From positions 186,001-250,000 of the forward strand of contig JAOTON010001258.1 of the NCBI GenBank assembly GCA_034440635.1: a stretch of 64,000 nucleotides of DNA, written 5' to 3'. Shown piece by piece: positions 33,524 to 45,880 of this stretch. The stretch comes from Lepas anatifera. Its lineage: Eukaryota; Arthropoda; Thecostraca; Lepadidae. Numbering within the stretch: position 1 is the stretch's first letter; each line of letters begins with the position of its first letter. The notes beneath the pieces were generated by a model that was not told the origin of the DNA, did not search any database, and saw nothing but the letters and a program-made list of their open reading frames with translations. The translations under genes were made by a program, and so were the position numbers.

Positions 33524-34404
33524 TACTGGTGGCAGAATGGCGAACCAAAAATCAATGCGAATTGAAGACGATACACGGTATTTGTATCCCTCATGATTGT
33601 TGACAATACTTTCTGTTTTCCACCCTTTTCACTCGTTTCTCAGTCCCCCAGTTCTTTCAGGTCCCTCCCTGTTTTATCTCTGAGATTGGTGGCTCGCTGT
33701 ACCGTCAATTACCCATCGTTCGCATGCTACCTTCAATGCTCCATGACTTTCCCCGACTGGATCTCTAACGGTCTGTAACGGTCCCCGGCCAGGAGGCAGG
33801 ACACTCTCACTCCTCAGTTGCGTGTGGGCCGCGGACGAGTGCGGGTGGTTTTTTTCAACGGACCGGCTCTCCAAGTTAAGTGGTCCTACCGTCAGGCATG
33901 TTAAGTTTGGTGTAACGATATGAACCCTGGGTCTTGTAGGGGTGTGCTTAGATGGAGATGTGAGCGTAAATATTGAAGATCGTGGTGTTTTTTTTTCATT
34001 TTTGTTTATTTATAATGAGGGGCTGACAATTGTCACGCTAACTCAGGGTAGCAAGAGGCACCTGGGGCCGGGAGGCCGGATACATAATCATGTGTTACGG
34101 CGAAGCACTCCATGCGACCCGATTTTTTTCGACAGTAAGCCCAGTTTGAGAACGAAAGTCGCGCGCGCGCACAACCCAGGAGGAGGTGGTTCTCATTCGG
34201 GCCCGCGCATCCATCATGGATTGCAGGGAGGGGCAACTCTGGAGAGCAGACTGCAGCTGTTTCGAAGGAGGATGGGTTACTGTTCGATTAAAAGTTCGGA
34301 GGTCACCTCACTGGGGAGGGACCCATGTCGATTAGTTAGGGCGTGTGTGTACAATGCAGCGAAATACCCTCTAACCACGTTTCTTTTTACTGCTCTTTAG
34401 CGAC
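33524..34404 (+). other. Primer-binding-like site and untranslated leader of the retroelement
   Basis: 33527-33543 reads TGGTGGCAGAATGGCGA, starting with the TGG expected opposite a tRNA CCA end; the tRNA is not identified. The remaining 860 bp up to gag has no long coding frame in phase with gag. A CTCTTTAG acceptor-like site lies four bases upstream of the gag ATG. Confidence 0.5.
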
Positions 34405-35241
34405 ATGAGCCACCGGGAGGAGACCAAAGGGGTATCGGCGACGGCTCCACCGGAGTCGGAGTATACCTACCAAACTTACGAGTCCGCTGACGGATCAGGA
34501 TCTCTACCACTGCCGCCAATTCCCGGTAACCAGGTTTCGGAGCCGCAACCAGGTCAGTCCCATATGCATGAGCCTGTGGTGACGTCGGCTGAGGCGGTTA
34601 ATGCGACCACGGAGAGATTGCGTGCCTTACATCTTGGAGAGTTTCATGGGGACAGGGGCGTAGAATCCTTTTTCTTGAGGCAGCTACATAATTTCAATGG
34701 TGAGTATGACGGAGAGGCCATTACGGAATGGGCCGAGAAAGTACAGCTATTGAAAGAAATCTCGGGGGCCCGTGACTCTGAAATCATACGGATTTTGCCT
34801 CTGCGCATGGCCACTCGCGCCGGCGAATTTCTCCGTGGCTTTATTCAGTCCAAACTCCCGAACCATCCTACCTGGATGGAGGTTAAAAAGACATTACTTA
34901 TTCAATATGGAGGGGTGATGGAGCCAACTAAGTTGGTATCCAAGTTCCAATCTTCACGCATGGAACGGGACACCCCAGTGAGGGAATTTGCGCAAAACGT
35001 CAGTCACTTGGCTCAGTTGGCTTACCCCGAGTTGGTAAGTGATGTGGGGACAACCCCTGACCAACGAGCGGTACAACAATCCATGCTCAATCGCATTCAG
35101 CTAGAGCAGTTCATTTCCGGCCTTCCGCATCTGCTTAGCCGCCCAATTTTAGAAAACCGCCTTACTGAATTCTCTCAGGCAGTTGAAATGGCAGCTCATC
35201 ATGAGGGGATAAATTCCAGATTTCTTAAGCGGGGACCATAA
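34405..35241 (+). CDS. gag: Retroelement Gag (capsid region)
   Basis: 278 codons from an ATG at 34405. Residues about 80-200 have the shape of a retrotransposon capsid: EFHGDRGVESFF, ITEWAEKVQLLKEI, SEIIRILPLRMATRAGEFL and VREFAQNVSHLAQLAYPEL. Gag builds the particle around element RNA. The frame ends at TAA 35239-35241, and the nucleocapsid continues in another frame with about 12 nt of overlap. That shift may be programmed or a defect. Confidence 0.85.
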   Translation: MSHREETKGVSATAPPESEYTYQTYESADGSGSLPLPPIPGNQVSEPQPGQSHMHEPVVTSAEAVNATTERLRALHLGEFHGDRGVESFFLRQLHNFNGEYDGEAITEWAEKVQLLKEISGARDSEIIRILPLRMATRAGEFLRGFIQSKLPNHPTWMEVKKTLLIQYGGVMEPTKLVSKFQSSRMERDTPVREFAQNVSHLAQLAYPELVSDVGTTPDQRAVQQSMLNRIQLEQFISGLPHLLSRPILENRLTEFSQAVEMAAHHEGINSRFLKRGP

Positions 35242-35606
35242 ATGCCCTGCAAAGCACAGTTCCGGAATATCAAAGGATTCCTATCTTGCCCATGCAAATG
35301 GATAGCAGTCAAGTGGCGACCCAAGGGTCTGCCTATTCTTATCAGGGGCAGGCTCAAGGCCCAGCTCATGTAAAACAGCCCAGTTCTCCCTATCTAAGAA
35401 ATAAAGATAAGAGAAGGACCACCAGGAAGGAGGCCGTCTGTTATAGGTGTAACAAGCCCGGCCACATAGCTAGGAACTGCCGCGCGACTCGTGACTACCC
35501 TCCCGGGTGCGACATCTGTGGAGAGAAAACTCACGTCACCCGGGAATGTCGAAACGTAGTCTGTGCATTATGTAAAGGCATGGGCCATCCCGCCAATCAG
35601 TGCTAA
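35242..35606 (+). CDS. Nucleocapsid-like part of Gag with zinc knuckles
   Basis: Frame 0 relative to gag frame 1. The first knuckle is CYRCNKPGHIARNC, followed by CDICGEKTHVTREC and CALCKGMGHPANQC, so three CCHC-type motifs precede the TAA at 35604-35606. These bind nucleic acid. The pol frame overlaps its 3' end. Confidence 0.82.
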
Positions 35607-38600
35607 AAAACTACCAGGGCCAGAACAGGAATCGTCCCATCAATTAATGCACATAGTATTCCCAAATGTAGAGACATATGCGGTCATTGACAGTGGGGCA
35701 CCGCAATCACTTATGAGTGAAACTTTCTTTCAAAAAGTGAGCGGGACAGACGCCAAAATGTCACCGGCACAAGTTAGTTTGACCTCGGTCACAGGGCAGT
35801 CCTTGCAGATTTTAGGTTCATGTACTCTGACTTTTGAGATTCATCATGGTGTTAACATCCAACATTTATTCCATATAGTCAGAGATCTTCAGCATTATGA
35901 AGTCATAATTGGGCTAGATTTTCTTCCAGACCCTGAGAGACAAATTCAGCACCAGCTTTCTGATTTTGTGCTTAGTTATCGGCAGACCCCAGTGCGTTTA
36001 TATAATTCGAGTCACAGACAGCCTTGTGCATCTGTGTTGATGTTGAAAGCTAGGGGCCCACATCAATACGTCGCGCCTAAATCCATCACCTTTGTGAGAG
36101 TTCAAACCGATAGTACCGCTGCTAATCCTCAACAGTGTTACGAATTTTGCCCGTTCAACAAGCGTCGGGCCCTGCCTTGTCTCTTTGAGGCTAAACAGGT
36201 GACTGAAAATGACATGTTGGTTGGCATAGTCAATGAGTCAGATCTCGGGACGGGGTTGAAAAACGCTGATCCGCTTGGGTACTTGCTTCCTATAAGTACC
36301 GAACCATTTCAACACCTGGTATCGACAGTCATTGCAGATCGGTCCCACACTGGCAAAATTGAGGGGGAGAAACGGGAAACCCGAGGGATGAACGAAAAAG
36401 ATTCCAGAGCTTTTCTAGATTCCTTTCAGTACGGAGAGTTGTCTCCAGAGCAAACATATCAAGTACAGGACTTGCTTACTCAATACAGAGACTGTTTTGT
36501 TATGGCTGGCGATGAATTGGGACTATGCACCCGTGTTGTACATCACATAGAGACCACCACCGACGAGCCGGTTACTTCTCCACCCTATCGGATTCCACAG
36601 GCATTACAATCAACCGTGAGGAACCTGATACAAAAGATGCTCGATCAAAAGTTGATTGAGAAAAGCAACTCCCAGTACTGCTCTCCCGTGGTTTTAGTAG
36701 AAAAAACCAGACAAAAGCTTACGCCTATGCGTAAATTATCAGAAGCTCAATTCCATCGTTAAAAAACAAGTCTTCCCGCTCCCCAATCAGGACGAGTTGC
36801 TGGCAAAGATAGGAGAAAATCACCCAAAATGGTTTAGTACTACTGACTTAGATGCCGCATACTTTCAAGTTCCCCTAGATCAGCAGTCCAAACATGTGAG
36901 TTCGTTTGTTCTTCCTTTCGGACAATATGAGTTCAACGTTCTTCCTATGGGACTCGTTACTTCCAGTGCCTGCTTTGCACGATTAGGGCAAGAGATATTT
37001 GGTGACCTATTGACCCAGGAGGGTCTGATTTTGTTTATGGATGACCTGTGTCTCTATGGGCCTACCTTTGAGCATCATTTAGGTAAATGGAGGCAGGTGC
37101 TCGAGCTACTTCGAGAGAACAACCTAAAACTGAAACCTTCTAAAACAACACTATTTTCTCAGTCTGGCTTAAAATTTTTGGGTCATCAAATCAGTGCCAA
37201 AGGAACTTCGCCTAATCCGCAGAAGTTGGATGCCATTCGTCACTACCCTACACCTCAATCGGTTAAAGACGTGCGTTCTTTTGTAGCACTTTGTTCTTAC
37301 TTTCGGACATATGTTCCATCGTTCGCAACCATATCCGCGCCTTTAAATGCTCTGACACGAAAGAACACTCATTTCAAATGGACACCGGAGAGCGAGGAAG
37401 CATTCCAAGCCTTGAAAGAAGCCCTGATCAATTCCAATTTGTTAGCGTATCCTAGATTTGATGGTATACCTTTCATTTTGGCTACAGATGCTTCAAACTC
37501 AGGAGTGGGTGGTTGGCTCAGCCAGGAGATCGATGGAGAAAGGAAACCCATATCCTTTTATTCCAGGACCCTTAATACAGCGGAAAGCAAGTACAGTACT
37601 ATCGAAAAAGAGGCACTGGCCATATTTGCTTGTATTCAAGCCTTTCACTACTATCTGCGTGGCAGGTCCTTCATTCTAGAGAGTGACCATGCCCCTTTGA
37701 AGTATGTGTTAACTCAGGCTCAAAAGGGGAGAGTTCAGAATACCCGCCTGGAAAAGTGGAAACTGGCCTTACAGGGCTTAGACATGCAAGTTCGCTATGT
37801 CCCTGGCCCAAAGAATATAGTGGCTGACTCCTTGTCTCGTGGACCCGTGCAAATGGATTGGAGCGAGCTGCAAAAGTCTTTTGCCATGGATGATCCAGAT
37901 GTTGGATACGACATCGCGGCACTGTTCTCTGAACTAAATCCGCCTCCAAGCCACGCTCCTCTAGTTGGTGCCTCGGCTCGAACTAACCACACTGAGGAAG
38001 GTATTACCGATTTGAAGTCCCTTCAAAGAGAGGATCCCTTGTGGTCACCCCTAATTGAGGCTCTGGAAGGAAAACCTATTAGGGGCAACAAGCAGATATG
38101 GGCAAAATTACCAGACTACGCTCTTAATGAGCAGGGGATCTTGACTTATGTGCGAGATGGAAATGAGCGTGTTATCATTCCGCGTAAACTAGTGGCGCAG
38201 GTAATCTTCGAATGTCATGAGCATCCATTAGCGGGTCATTATCACCCCAAGGCAGTCATGGAAAGGTTAAAGAAAAATTTTTACTGGCCCTCCATGTGGA
38301 ATGACGTCAAGACCTTTTGCGATAGCTGCATCAAATGCCACCGCCAAAAAACCAATCACCGTAGTAGACCAGCTAAATTGGGATCACCTCCACCTGTGTA
38401 TGGGCCCTGGGAAACACTACACACCGACCTTCTCGGACCGCTACCTGAAACAGCTGAGGGCTACAGGTGGGTTCTCGTGATTGTATGTGCCTTCTCAAAG
38501 TTTGTTGAATTGGTGCCCCTAAAGGATGCAACTGCTGCATCAGTAGCGGAAGGTTTGGTCAATACCTTCTACCGTTACGGTATACCAACAGCCATCATAT

Positions 38601-39565
38601 CAGACAATGGGTCCCAGTACCGTGCGGAATTACTGGCTCAGGTAAACAGACTTCTGGGAGTGAAACACATATTTATTTCGGCGTACCACCCCCAAGCGAA
38701 CTCTCATGCGGAAAGGTCCATATCAGTTGTAAAAACTATGCTAGCTACCGCGTTAAATCGGACACAGAGGGAATGGAATAAATTCCTTGGGGCATCACAA
38801 CATGCTATGAATTCGGCATACCAATCAACTAACAAGTGGACACCCGCGTTTCTGCAGTTTGGCCGAGAATTTAGACTACCTATCGAAGCTGTGCTGAGCG
38901 AGAGGCTGTCTCCGTATTCGGGGGAGTTAGATGACTTTGTTACCATGCTGAGAGAACGCCAAATGGATGCGATAGAGCAAGTGATTGAAAACCAAAAACA
39001 GGCTAGAGATTACCAAAGAAAAAGGTACGATCAAAGAGCTAAGAAGAAGGGTTTTGAAATAGGCGATGTAGTGTACGTGTACCGACCTGTGGTAAAGGTC
39101 AGAAATGCCGCCAAGCTGACACCTAGGTGGGAGCCGGGATATGTAATTGAAGGTAAGCAAGGTAACGACCTCACGTATCGAGTTAGAAAGCCTGGGAGTA
39201 CAAAACCTTCAGAGAAAGTGCATGCAAACCGCCTCAAGCCGTGCCCTCAGTCCCATGTGTATGTGGATGCTCAAAAGACGGCCCGAACCTTGGCCACCGG
39301 GAGAGCTAAACGAGCTCAACAGGCAAACGAGACCAGTCCTAGACATAGGGAGGAGTCCGATAAAACCTCCGATTCAGATTATTGGGGATATACGGTTCCG
39401 AAGTTTCGGGAACCTTCTCCTCCACCCGACAGTCCCAGTTTCAACAGTGGCGTCACAGATATCTTAGACGCCGCCGGTCCAGGCTCAGACAGCTCCAGCA
39501 ACGCTGATGGCGGAGAGGAGGACGCCACCGACTCCGATGACGCGGAAGATGAAGACCCACCATAG
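35563..39565 (+). pseudogene. pol: Pol: protease, RT, RNase H, integrase, with one frameshift
   Basis: Frame 1 (35563-36762) carries protease motif VIDSGAPQS and the first RT block (SPVVLVEK). Frame 2, taking over near 36710 and running to 39565, carries the rest: TTDLDAAYFQVPL, catalytic FMDDL (about 37034), RNase H ATDAS (about 37485) and the IEKEALAIFA helix, integrase HHCC zinc site (about 38210-38340) and the DDE triad: HTDLLG, SDNGSQ, HAERS. A basic C-terminal domain follows (KLTPRWEPGYVI). Catalytic residues all look present. The single shift inside RT would disable this copy unless it is an assembly error. The layout is that of Ty3/gypsy errantivirus-like elements. Confidence 0.9.
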
Positions 39566-39640
39566 CTCCGACGGTCCCGACGGCCACGTAGACCGCCCTC
39601 GCGGTACAGTCCGTAAGAAAGCGACGCTACATAATGCATT

Positions 39641-39658
39641 CTTTCTTTTCCTAGGACG
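39641..39658 (+). promoter_or_regulatory. Candidate splice acceptor for env mRNA
   Basis: A pyrimidine tract CATTCTTTCTTTTCCTAG ends four bases before the env ATG at 39659. In Drosophila gypsy, env is made from a spliced subgenomic mRNA, and the position fits that scheme. The donor was not identified. Confidence 0.5.
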
Positions 39659-40620
39659 ATGCTGAAATGGCTTCTGATCGGACTGTGCATGGTGTCAGCT
39701 CAGGAGGGAACAAAGGACGCGGTGCCTCCGTGGGACCTCCGCTTACATCACGGAGTTTTGTTTCGGCCGCGGGGAAAGATCCACCTCTCGGGGTCGGAAT
39801 GGACGTTGTGCACTTCAATATCACCTGGGAAGTATGCTAAGTCTCATGAGCTAATTCAAGGGGAACTTAATGAGTTAGATTTGCACATGAGACAAGTGAG
39901 CGAGACAATGGACCGGACTATTGCCGTGACCAGATCTCAAGGCGGTAGCCAACGAGTGACAAACTTACAGGTGGCGACTCAACAGAGAATAATAGGGGTT
40001 TTGCAAACGGTGTGGAATCAAATGACCAAAATGTTGAAGGAAAAATAGGATAAATACTATTCGGCGATAACAGAACTACGTATCTCAACGGGGACGATTA
40101 TAAATCCTCGCACAAACAGAGGTCTAATAAATATAGTTGGTGAAGCAGGCAAATTCCTGTTTGGAGTTTCGTCAGGAAAAGATCTTGAAGAATTGTCTGA
40201 AAGAATCGACTCCATAGCTGCGGTTGGGGAAAATTACACCCATATCGCCGAACAACAATTTTCCTATATAAAGGATGTGGCCACCCAAGTCCTGCAACAG
40301 GGCGAACACAGTTCCACAATGGATCAAAGTGTAACGAAAATAGCTGCCGCTCTAAGGGATCTGTTCACGCATTCGGATCGAAGTTCTTTAACGACCGCCT
40401 TCCTGGAGACTGCACTAGAAATTATTTCTAGTATCCATATGGTACAAACAGAATTAGATCAATCTTGGATCAGCATTCAAATGGTCCAACAAGTACTAGC
40501 GGAAGCCAGTATGGGTAAACTTTCCTGGACGCTATTTGGTGGAGATACCTTCCGTAGGGTCTTGATTGACCTGGAAATTCACCTGCCGTCAAACTGGAAA
40601 TTGCTTTATGATGTGGACAG
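39659..40620 (+). pseudogene. env: Envelope-like gene, interrupted by a stop codon and 3'-truncated
   Basis: It starts at 39659 with a signal peptide, MLKWLLIGLCMVSA, about 95 bp after pol. An in-frame TAG at 40046-40048 breaks the frame, which then resumes in the same phase. Shortly after lies a RGLINIVGEAGKFLFG segment, like the region that follows the cleavage site in F-type envelope proteins of baculoviruses and errantiviruses, and helical stretches beyond. At about 40620 the sequence changes abruptly into GC-rich repeats, so the transmembrane end is missing. The copy is doubly broken and is described only as a relic. Confidence 0.75.
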
Positions 40621-42135
40621 GGACGGCGGATTCCAGGGTGCAAGTGGTGCAGTTGCACCACTCGCTTTTTCAAGTGGTGCAAAAGTATCTTTTTGCACCA
40701 CTTGTTTTGGCTTTGTCCAGGGAGGCGCCCCCCAGGCCTCAGCCGGCGCCCCTGGCCGGTCAGAGAAAATCAAGCCTAATTACCGCCTACCTGAAGAGGT
40801 AGGATCCTCTGTGAAAAAGACATTCTCATACATGAATGACGCACCTTGACATCAAAACTGCGCCCTGGAAAGCAAAAAGGCGCCCCCCTTGAGTAAAGGC
40901 GCCCCTCTGGATAGCATAGGCGCCCTTGAAAAGCGTAGGCGCCTCCTGGACAGCTGAGGCGCCTCCGAAGAAGAGAAACGGCGCCCCTAGATATCACATG
41001 CGCCCCCTGGTTAGCACAGGCACCCCTTGACAGCAAAAGGCGCCCCCCGCAGAGAAAAGGCGCCCCCTGGACAACATACGCGCCCTTTGATAAGAAAGGT
41101 GCCCCCTGGAGAGATAAGAGAGAAACCCCCCCCCTCCCGAGAACAACGGCGGAAGGGACGGCGGATTCCGCAGGACAGGGTGTGCGGTTGCACACCTTGA
41201 AAAAATGATGGTGTACAATAGTATATTTTTGCACACCTGGTTTTGACCTCGTACGGGGAGGCCCTCACGGATTTGGGTGGCACCCCGGATTTTGCCGGCG
41301 CCCCCGGCCGGTCAAGAGAAAATCAGACACATCGCCTGTCTGAAGGGGTAGTACCCTCTGTGTAAAATAAAATACACTTTCAAATATGAATGGCGCCCCC
41401 TGACATCAAAGCTGCACCCTGGACAGCAAAAGGTGCCCACCCCCTTGAGTAAAAGCGCCCCTCTGGATAGCAAAGGCGACCTCTAGACAGCAGAGGCGCC
41501 CCTGGACAGAAAAAGGCACCCCCAATTGAGGAGTAACGACGCCCCTGAATAGCATAGGCGCCCTCTGGTTAGCACAGGCACTCCTGTACACTAAGAGGCG
41601 CCCCCTCCCCCATAGAGCAAAGGCACCCCTCTGGATATCATAAGCTCCCTTTAATAGCAATCGCGCTCCCTGGACAGCAGGGGCGCCCTCTGGATAGGAT
41701 AGGCGCCCCCAAAACAGCAAATACGCCCTTTGATACCAAAAGCGCCCCATGGACAGAACACACCCTCTGGATAGCATAGGCACCCCTGGACGGCAGAGAC
41801 GCCCCTAAAGAAGAGCAACGGCACCCCGGGATAACATATGCGCCCCTGGTTAGCACAGGCACCCCTGGACAGAAAAAGGCGGCCCCGCCCCCTGAGTAAA
41901 GGATCCGGGTCTCTGGATAGCTTAGGTGCCCCTGGATAGCGCAGGCGCCTCCTGGACAGCAGAGACGCCTCCGAAGGAGATCAACGGCGCCCCTTGATAT
42001 CATATGCACCCCCTGGTTAGCACAGGCATCCCTGGATAGCAAAAGGCGCCCCCCCTGAGAGCAAGGGCGCCCCCTCTGGAAAGAATAAGCACCCATGGAT
42101 AGGAAAGGCGCCCCCTGGAAAGGACAGCAGAACAT
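40621..42135. repeat. GCGCC-rich minisatellite element, two head units
   Basis: Two related head segments begin GACGGCGGATTCC at 40622 and 41157 and continue through a TGCACCACT/TGCACACC palindromic patch, GCCGGTC-GAGAAAATCA and a TATGAATG word. Each is followed by degenerate units of about 20-30 bp around GGCGCCCCTGGATAGCA. The inverse of the head start (GGAATCCGCCGTC) closes a related fragment at 49143-49290. Long open frames over this DNA are repeat artefacts. The block replaces the end of env. Confidence 0.8.
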
Positions 42136-42576
42136 TTTTTAAGGAAAACTCAGTGGAGGGGGGCGGTGGAGATTTTCTTGTGCTGGCCAGTATAATGTCT
42201 TCGGGGGATCAAACCCCCATTTGGAGGGGGCGTTAATAAAATTTAGACGTGCTAGTGTTAAAAAATGCCTCCTAATTTTTGTTATTCCATATTCTAAAGA
42301 TTAGAGATGCTGCCCAGGACTGCGGGTTTTTTTCAACGGAAAAAGGCCAAACCGGGTTTGCGAAAAGGCCAAAAGGTTCAAATTGTATTTGCACTAAAAA
42401 ATCTTGTTTTTTTATAAATTTTGTCCAAGTTCTTCCCAGTACGGCTGTTGGAGTCTGAGTCTCATTAAAGACCTCAAGGGACTTGTCACGGAGACCCCGA
42501 CCCCACCACCCGAACGAGTAACGCCCACAATGAAGGGTTGATTTAGGAGCCAAAGTTTAACCTCCCACAAAGCACA
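42136..42576. other. Intergenic DNA
   Basis: No gene seen. A purine-rich TTGGAGGGGGCG at about 42223 could be a polypurine tract of the interrupted retroelement, but no LTR start follows it, so this is not claimed. Confidence 0.4.
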
Positions 42577-42770
42577 GGGATGGCCGCCTCGCTCAGGTCA
42601 CCCTCTCATCAGTCAGTTGCCAGCCGACCTACGTCGGGCAAACGATTGAGCGCCGGAGCGTCTCAGGGGAACCGATCTCAAGCCTGGACATGCACTGCCA
42701 CTGCATGCTTCTCAGCAGCGGGCCGGAGCCCGACGCTCTACCAACCGAGCAACCGGGGCGGCCAAATGGC
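42577..42770 (-). mobile_element. tRNA-derived SINE
   Basis: On the minus strand the start reads GCCCCGGTTGCTCGGTTGGT with a D-arm-like GCTC-GAGC pair and an A-box-like TTGGTAGAGCG, then a CGGGC/GCCCG stem where an anticodon arm would be. About 70 bp later is GATCGGTTCCCCT, a decayed B box. The distance and the missing acceptor stem exclude a functional tRNA. Confidence 0.6.
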
Positions 42771-42789
42771 CAAATAAATACCACAAAAG

Positions 42790-43119
42790 CCATATTTGAG
42801 GCTAAAACGAACCCTACCGGGTGTCATAAACTCACAGAAAAAGGATAGAGCATTCTTGTATCACTGCAGTGAACAGTGCACTGTATAAAACTAAATGTTG
42901 ATAATTTGATATTGACTTGACGATATATTTTTAGCACACTGCCCATCTCATAAGAAGGCAGGAGTCCCCTTCCAATCCCGTGTGGCGACCCAATTATTTT
43001 ATCCACATAACTGAACAATTTGTTAGCATCATCAATTATCTTGGCCGCACCACTCCCCGCTAACATTTGATATCTTCCTGCTTTTTCTGTGAATTGTTTG
43101 CTCTTGAACAGTGACGGAT
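42790..43119. other. Intergenic DNA
   Basis: A minus-strand open frame of 106 codons overlaps the next MITE and shows no known motif. Nothing else is supportable. Confidence 0.4.
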
Positions 43120-43396
43120 CCATAGGCAGATCCAGGATTGCCAATCGGAGGGGAGCACCTTCCCGGGGGCGCCATCCGGAGCAGGGGGCGCCACTTTTGA
43201 CCGGAAAAACCTACCAGGTGGGCGTAAAATCCTATCGGTGAGCACCGATTTTCGCACCCTGGGGGAGAGTGGGAAGCGCCACTTCAGGCGAGTGCCATCG
43301 ACCTTTCAGGGGGCGCCGTGGCCATTTCAGGGGGCGCCGAGGATCGATCGGGGGGCTGCATCTGCCCCTCCCCTTGCCCCCTGGATCCGCGTATGG
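43120..43396 (+). mobile_element. GGATCC-terminus MITE copy, best reference
   Basis: Left end ATAGGCAGATCCAGGATTGC and right end CCCCCTGGATCCGCGTATG are inverted copies. In order it holds GCACCTTCCCGGG, GCCACTTTTGACCGG, AAACCTACCAGGTGGGCG, ATCCTATCGGTGAGCACCG, GGGGGCGCC words and CGATCGGGGGGC. At least ten more copies lie at 26794 and 53068-60200. A partial second left end starts at 43397. Confidence 0.8.
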
Positions 43397-44509
43397 GCGG
43401 ATCTAGAATTTTAGTAAGGTGGGGGGAAACGCGGAGCCTCAAAGTGGGCACTTTACCATCAACGTTTCACCCAAAGGGCGCCTATGGTATTCGGTTTTCG
43501 GTTGCCGTCATTTTGGTGGTCGTATTTTTAACAACGTCCTATCCCACCCTCTCCCAGCCATAACAGTTTGTACCAGCCAAGCAAGATGCCTATTTGGCGT
43601 GATATTTGAAACAATGAATTGCTAAACAGTTCAGTCCACACTTTTTTCGGCACCTCTTGAAAAATCCGTAACTGCCACTAGGTCACGGAGAAATTCAAGA
43701 CACTTTGGAAGATGCAACAGCTGAACATAAAGGTACATATCTAAGGATTTTTCTATTAGTGAAGAGGGGCTAAGTTTATTTTAATATCAAATATGATAAG
43801 CATCATTTTGCCTTTCCACGTGGCCAAGATTCGTAAGATAATGGTGAGAGGACATTGAAAATAATCGCAGCGAATGTGAACCTGGCCTGTGCGCTTTCCA
43901 AGAAAATTATCTCAGCGGAAAAGCTTTTAAGTTGTAGGAAACACAAACCGGACTTTAATCCACATTATTAATTGCTCCTAAAAAATAATGTTTGAACCAG
44001 ATGGCAGACTCAAGGAGATATAAGGGAAGTTGAAACGTTAAGATAAACACAGAATGAAGTATGTGGGCATTTTCCATCGACCTTTATCTATATTCTTCAA
44101 TTCATTAGCAGGGGAGAATTGCTCTTGTGCGTGAAATTTCGGAGGTGTTAAGAGAATTTCGGTAGCCATGTGATTGAATGCTGAAATAGATAATGCCATA
44201 GGCATGTGTGATTTGTGACATAAATGGGCCCTACTAGAATAAAAGAAAACAGTTTCAACGTGTCCAAGTACTCTCTTGATAAATTGATAACTTGTTTTCG
44301 TTTATTGGCTGTAATTTGCGCGTTTAATGATCATGTGCAATGTTCAGATCGAAGTGAAAAGACCATTCAGATTGATAAAACGAGTATATTTTGTCACTGA
44401 CCATCCACTTATACCATCAACCATCGCCTTCAGGTCAAGTTCAGGACTCATTTAAGAAAAGAGGTGAGCGTGCACTGTGCATGCCCAAATCGAGACACAG
44501 CCGCCCTCC
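43397..44509. other. Intergenic DNA
   Basis: After the partial MITE end there is no recognisable gene or repeat. Composition turns AT-rich from about 43600. Confidence 0.5.
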
Positions 44510-45880
44510 CGATGGACAGACCGCGCAGAAATACGTCCTCGTCGCGTTTGATTTCGCGCACGCGTACGACGTAGAGGACCACCACCTGCTACGCGTTCGC
44601 CTGCTGTAGATGGGGCTGTCAAATTGCACGGTGGCCTGGATTTGGCAGTGACTCCGGGACCGAAGAGTCCAGGTGGAACTAAATGGTGTGCTTTCCAGTG
44701 AGCGCATTTTCCGAACTGGCCTGCCGTAAGGAAGTGTCTTATCGCCAGTTTTATTTTGTATGGGCGGCTCGGCTGGTAGACGCACTCTGCGCGGTTCCCG
44801 GATGCTCCCCTACATGTACGCCGATGATACGGCAGCTCTCTGCACGGGCAACAACATCCAAGTCGCCAAGGACCGGGCGCAATAAAGCTGCTGCTGGCAC
44901 CCTCATGAAGTGGACCCGACAGCACAAAATGGTGGTATCAGGAGCCAAGATCCAAGTAATGGTGATGTCCCAGTGGGCCAGAGACGCCGATCCCTTCAAT
45001 TTTAAGGTCGACGGGAAGTCTGTCACTGCTGGAGACACCCTACAGCACTTGGCGTCACCATCGATCGGCTCCTCCATTTCGGTCCACACTGTAAGAGACT
45101 GTGGGAGAAGGTCCACCCCCGCATCTCCCACCTACGTCAACTGTCCGGCTGCAACTGGGGGCTGCACGAACAGCACCTCCGAACCGTCGCTACTGGCTAC
45201 GTGAGAGGAGCGATGGAGTAAGCGGCCGCAGCGTGGCTCCACGCCACACCGCCATTTCATGTCGAGCTGCTGGAACGCAAAATGAGAGCGTCGGCGCGTA
45301 TCATCACAGGATGCACCCACTCCACTCCCAGCCGAGTTAAGACTCCCCGCGTAGCGGCCAGAAGGAGGGTACTCGCGACCCGACTGCTGGTGAAATTCCA
45401 TACCCTGCCGCCTGAAGACCCTCTGTGAAGACGTGCGGAGGCGACAGCGCCCTCTCGACTCTCCTCGGTGACCGGGTGGCGGCAGGTGGGCAAAGACATG
45501 TGGGATCAAGCAGGCATCTCCCTCCCCATCGAGTCTTTCCTTCTTCGACGTCTTCCACTGTGGGTATCAGGAGAGTGAGTCACATTTCAACTAGACGTGG
45601 GCCCACTGACATCAGGAGCGCCACCTGTCCGGAAGAAGCGAGTAGCTCTCCCCCACCTCGCTTCCCCTGACTCAATGTGCCACATGGGTGTGGACCGACG
45701 GGTCAGTGCACGGAGGGGTCACGAGCGGGGAGCTGGGTCTTCATCGAGTCACCAGACAGAGCCCAGCATGAGCTCAGGCGACCAGCAGGCTCGCTCTGCT
45801 CGAGTTTTCAGGTTGAGATGGTAGCCATCCAAACTGCTTGTGTCTTCCTACTGGACTAATCAGTGCACACAGAAGATCCA
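44510..45880 (+). pseudogene. Decayed non-LTR retrotransposon: RT and RNase H relic
   Basis: In shifting frames the plus strand gives LVAFDFAHAYD (RT motif A), RRVQVELNGVLSSER, a decayed motif B, YADDTAALC (motif C, about 44818), then a thumb region (GPHCKRL-like, SHLRQLSG, YVRGAMEYA, HVELLERKMRA, ARIITGC) and at about 45690 WTDGSV, the start of an RNase H domain. Several stops and frame changes show an old copy. RT motifs followed by RNase H fit I-type non-LTR elements. No ORF1 or endonuclease is visible. Confidence 0.78.

Noticed and set aside
40776..42135. Minus-strand Gly/Ala/Cys-rich frames
   Set aside because: They translate the GGCGCC minisatellite and are not conserved between units.
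42220..42300. 3' LTR of the errantivirus-like element
   Set aside because: A purine tract is present but no copy of the 5' LTR sequence follows anywhere downstream in the window.
42824..43144. 106-codon minus-strand frame
   Set aside because: It overlaps the start of a MITE and has no recognised motif.
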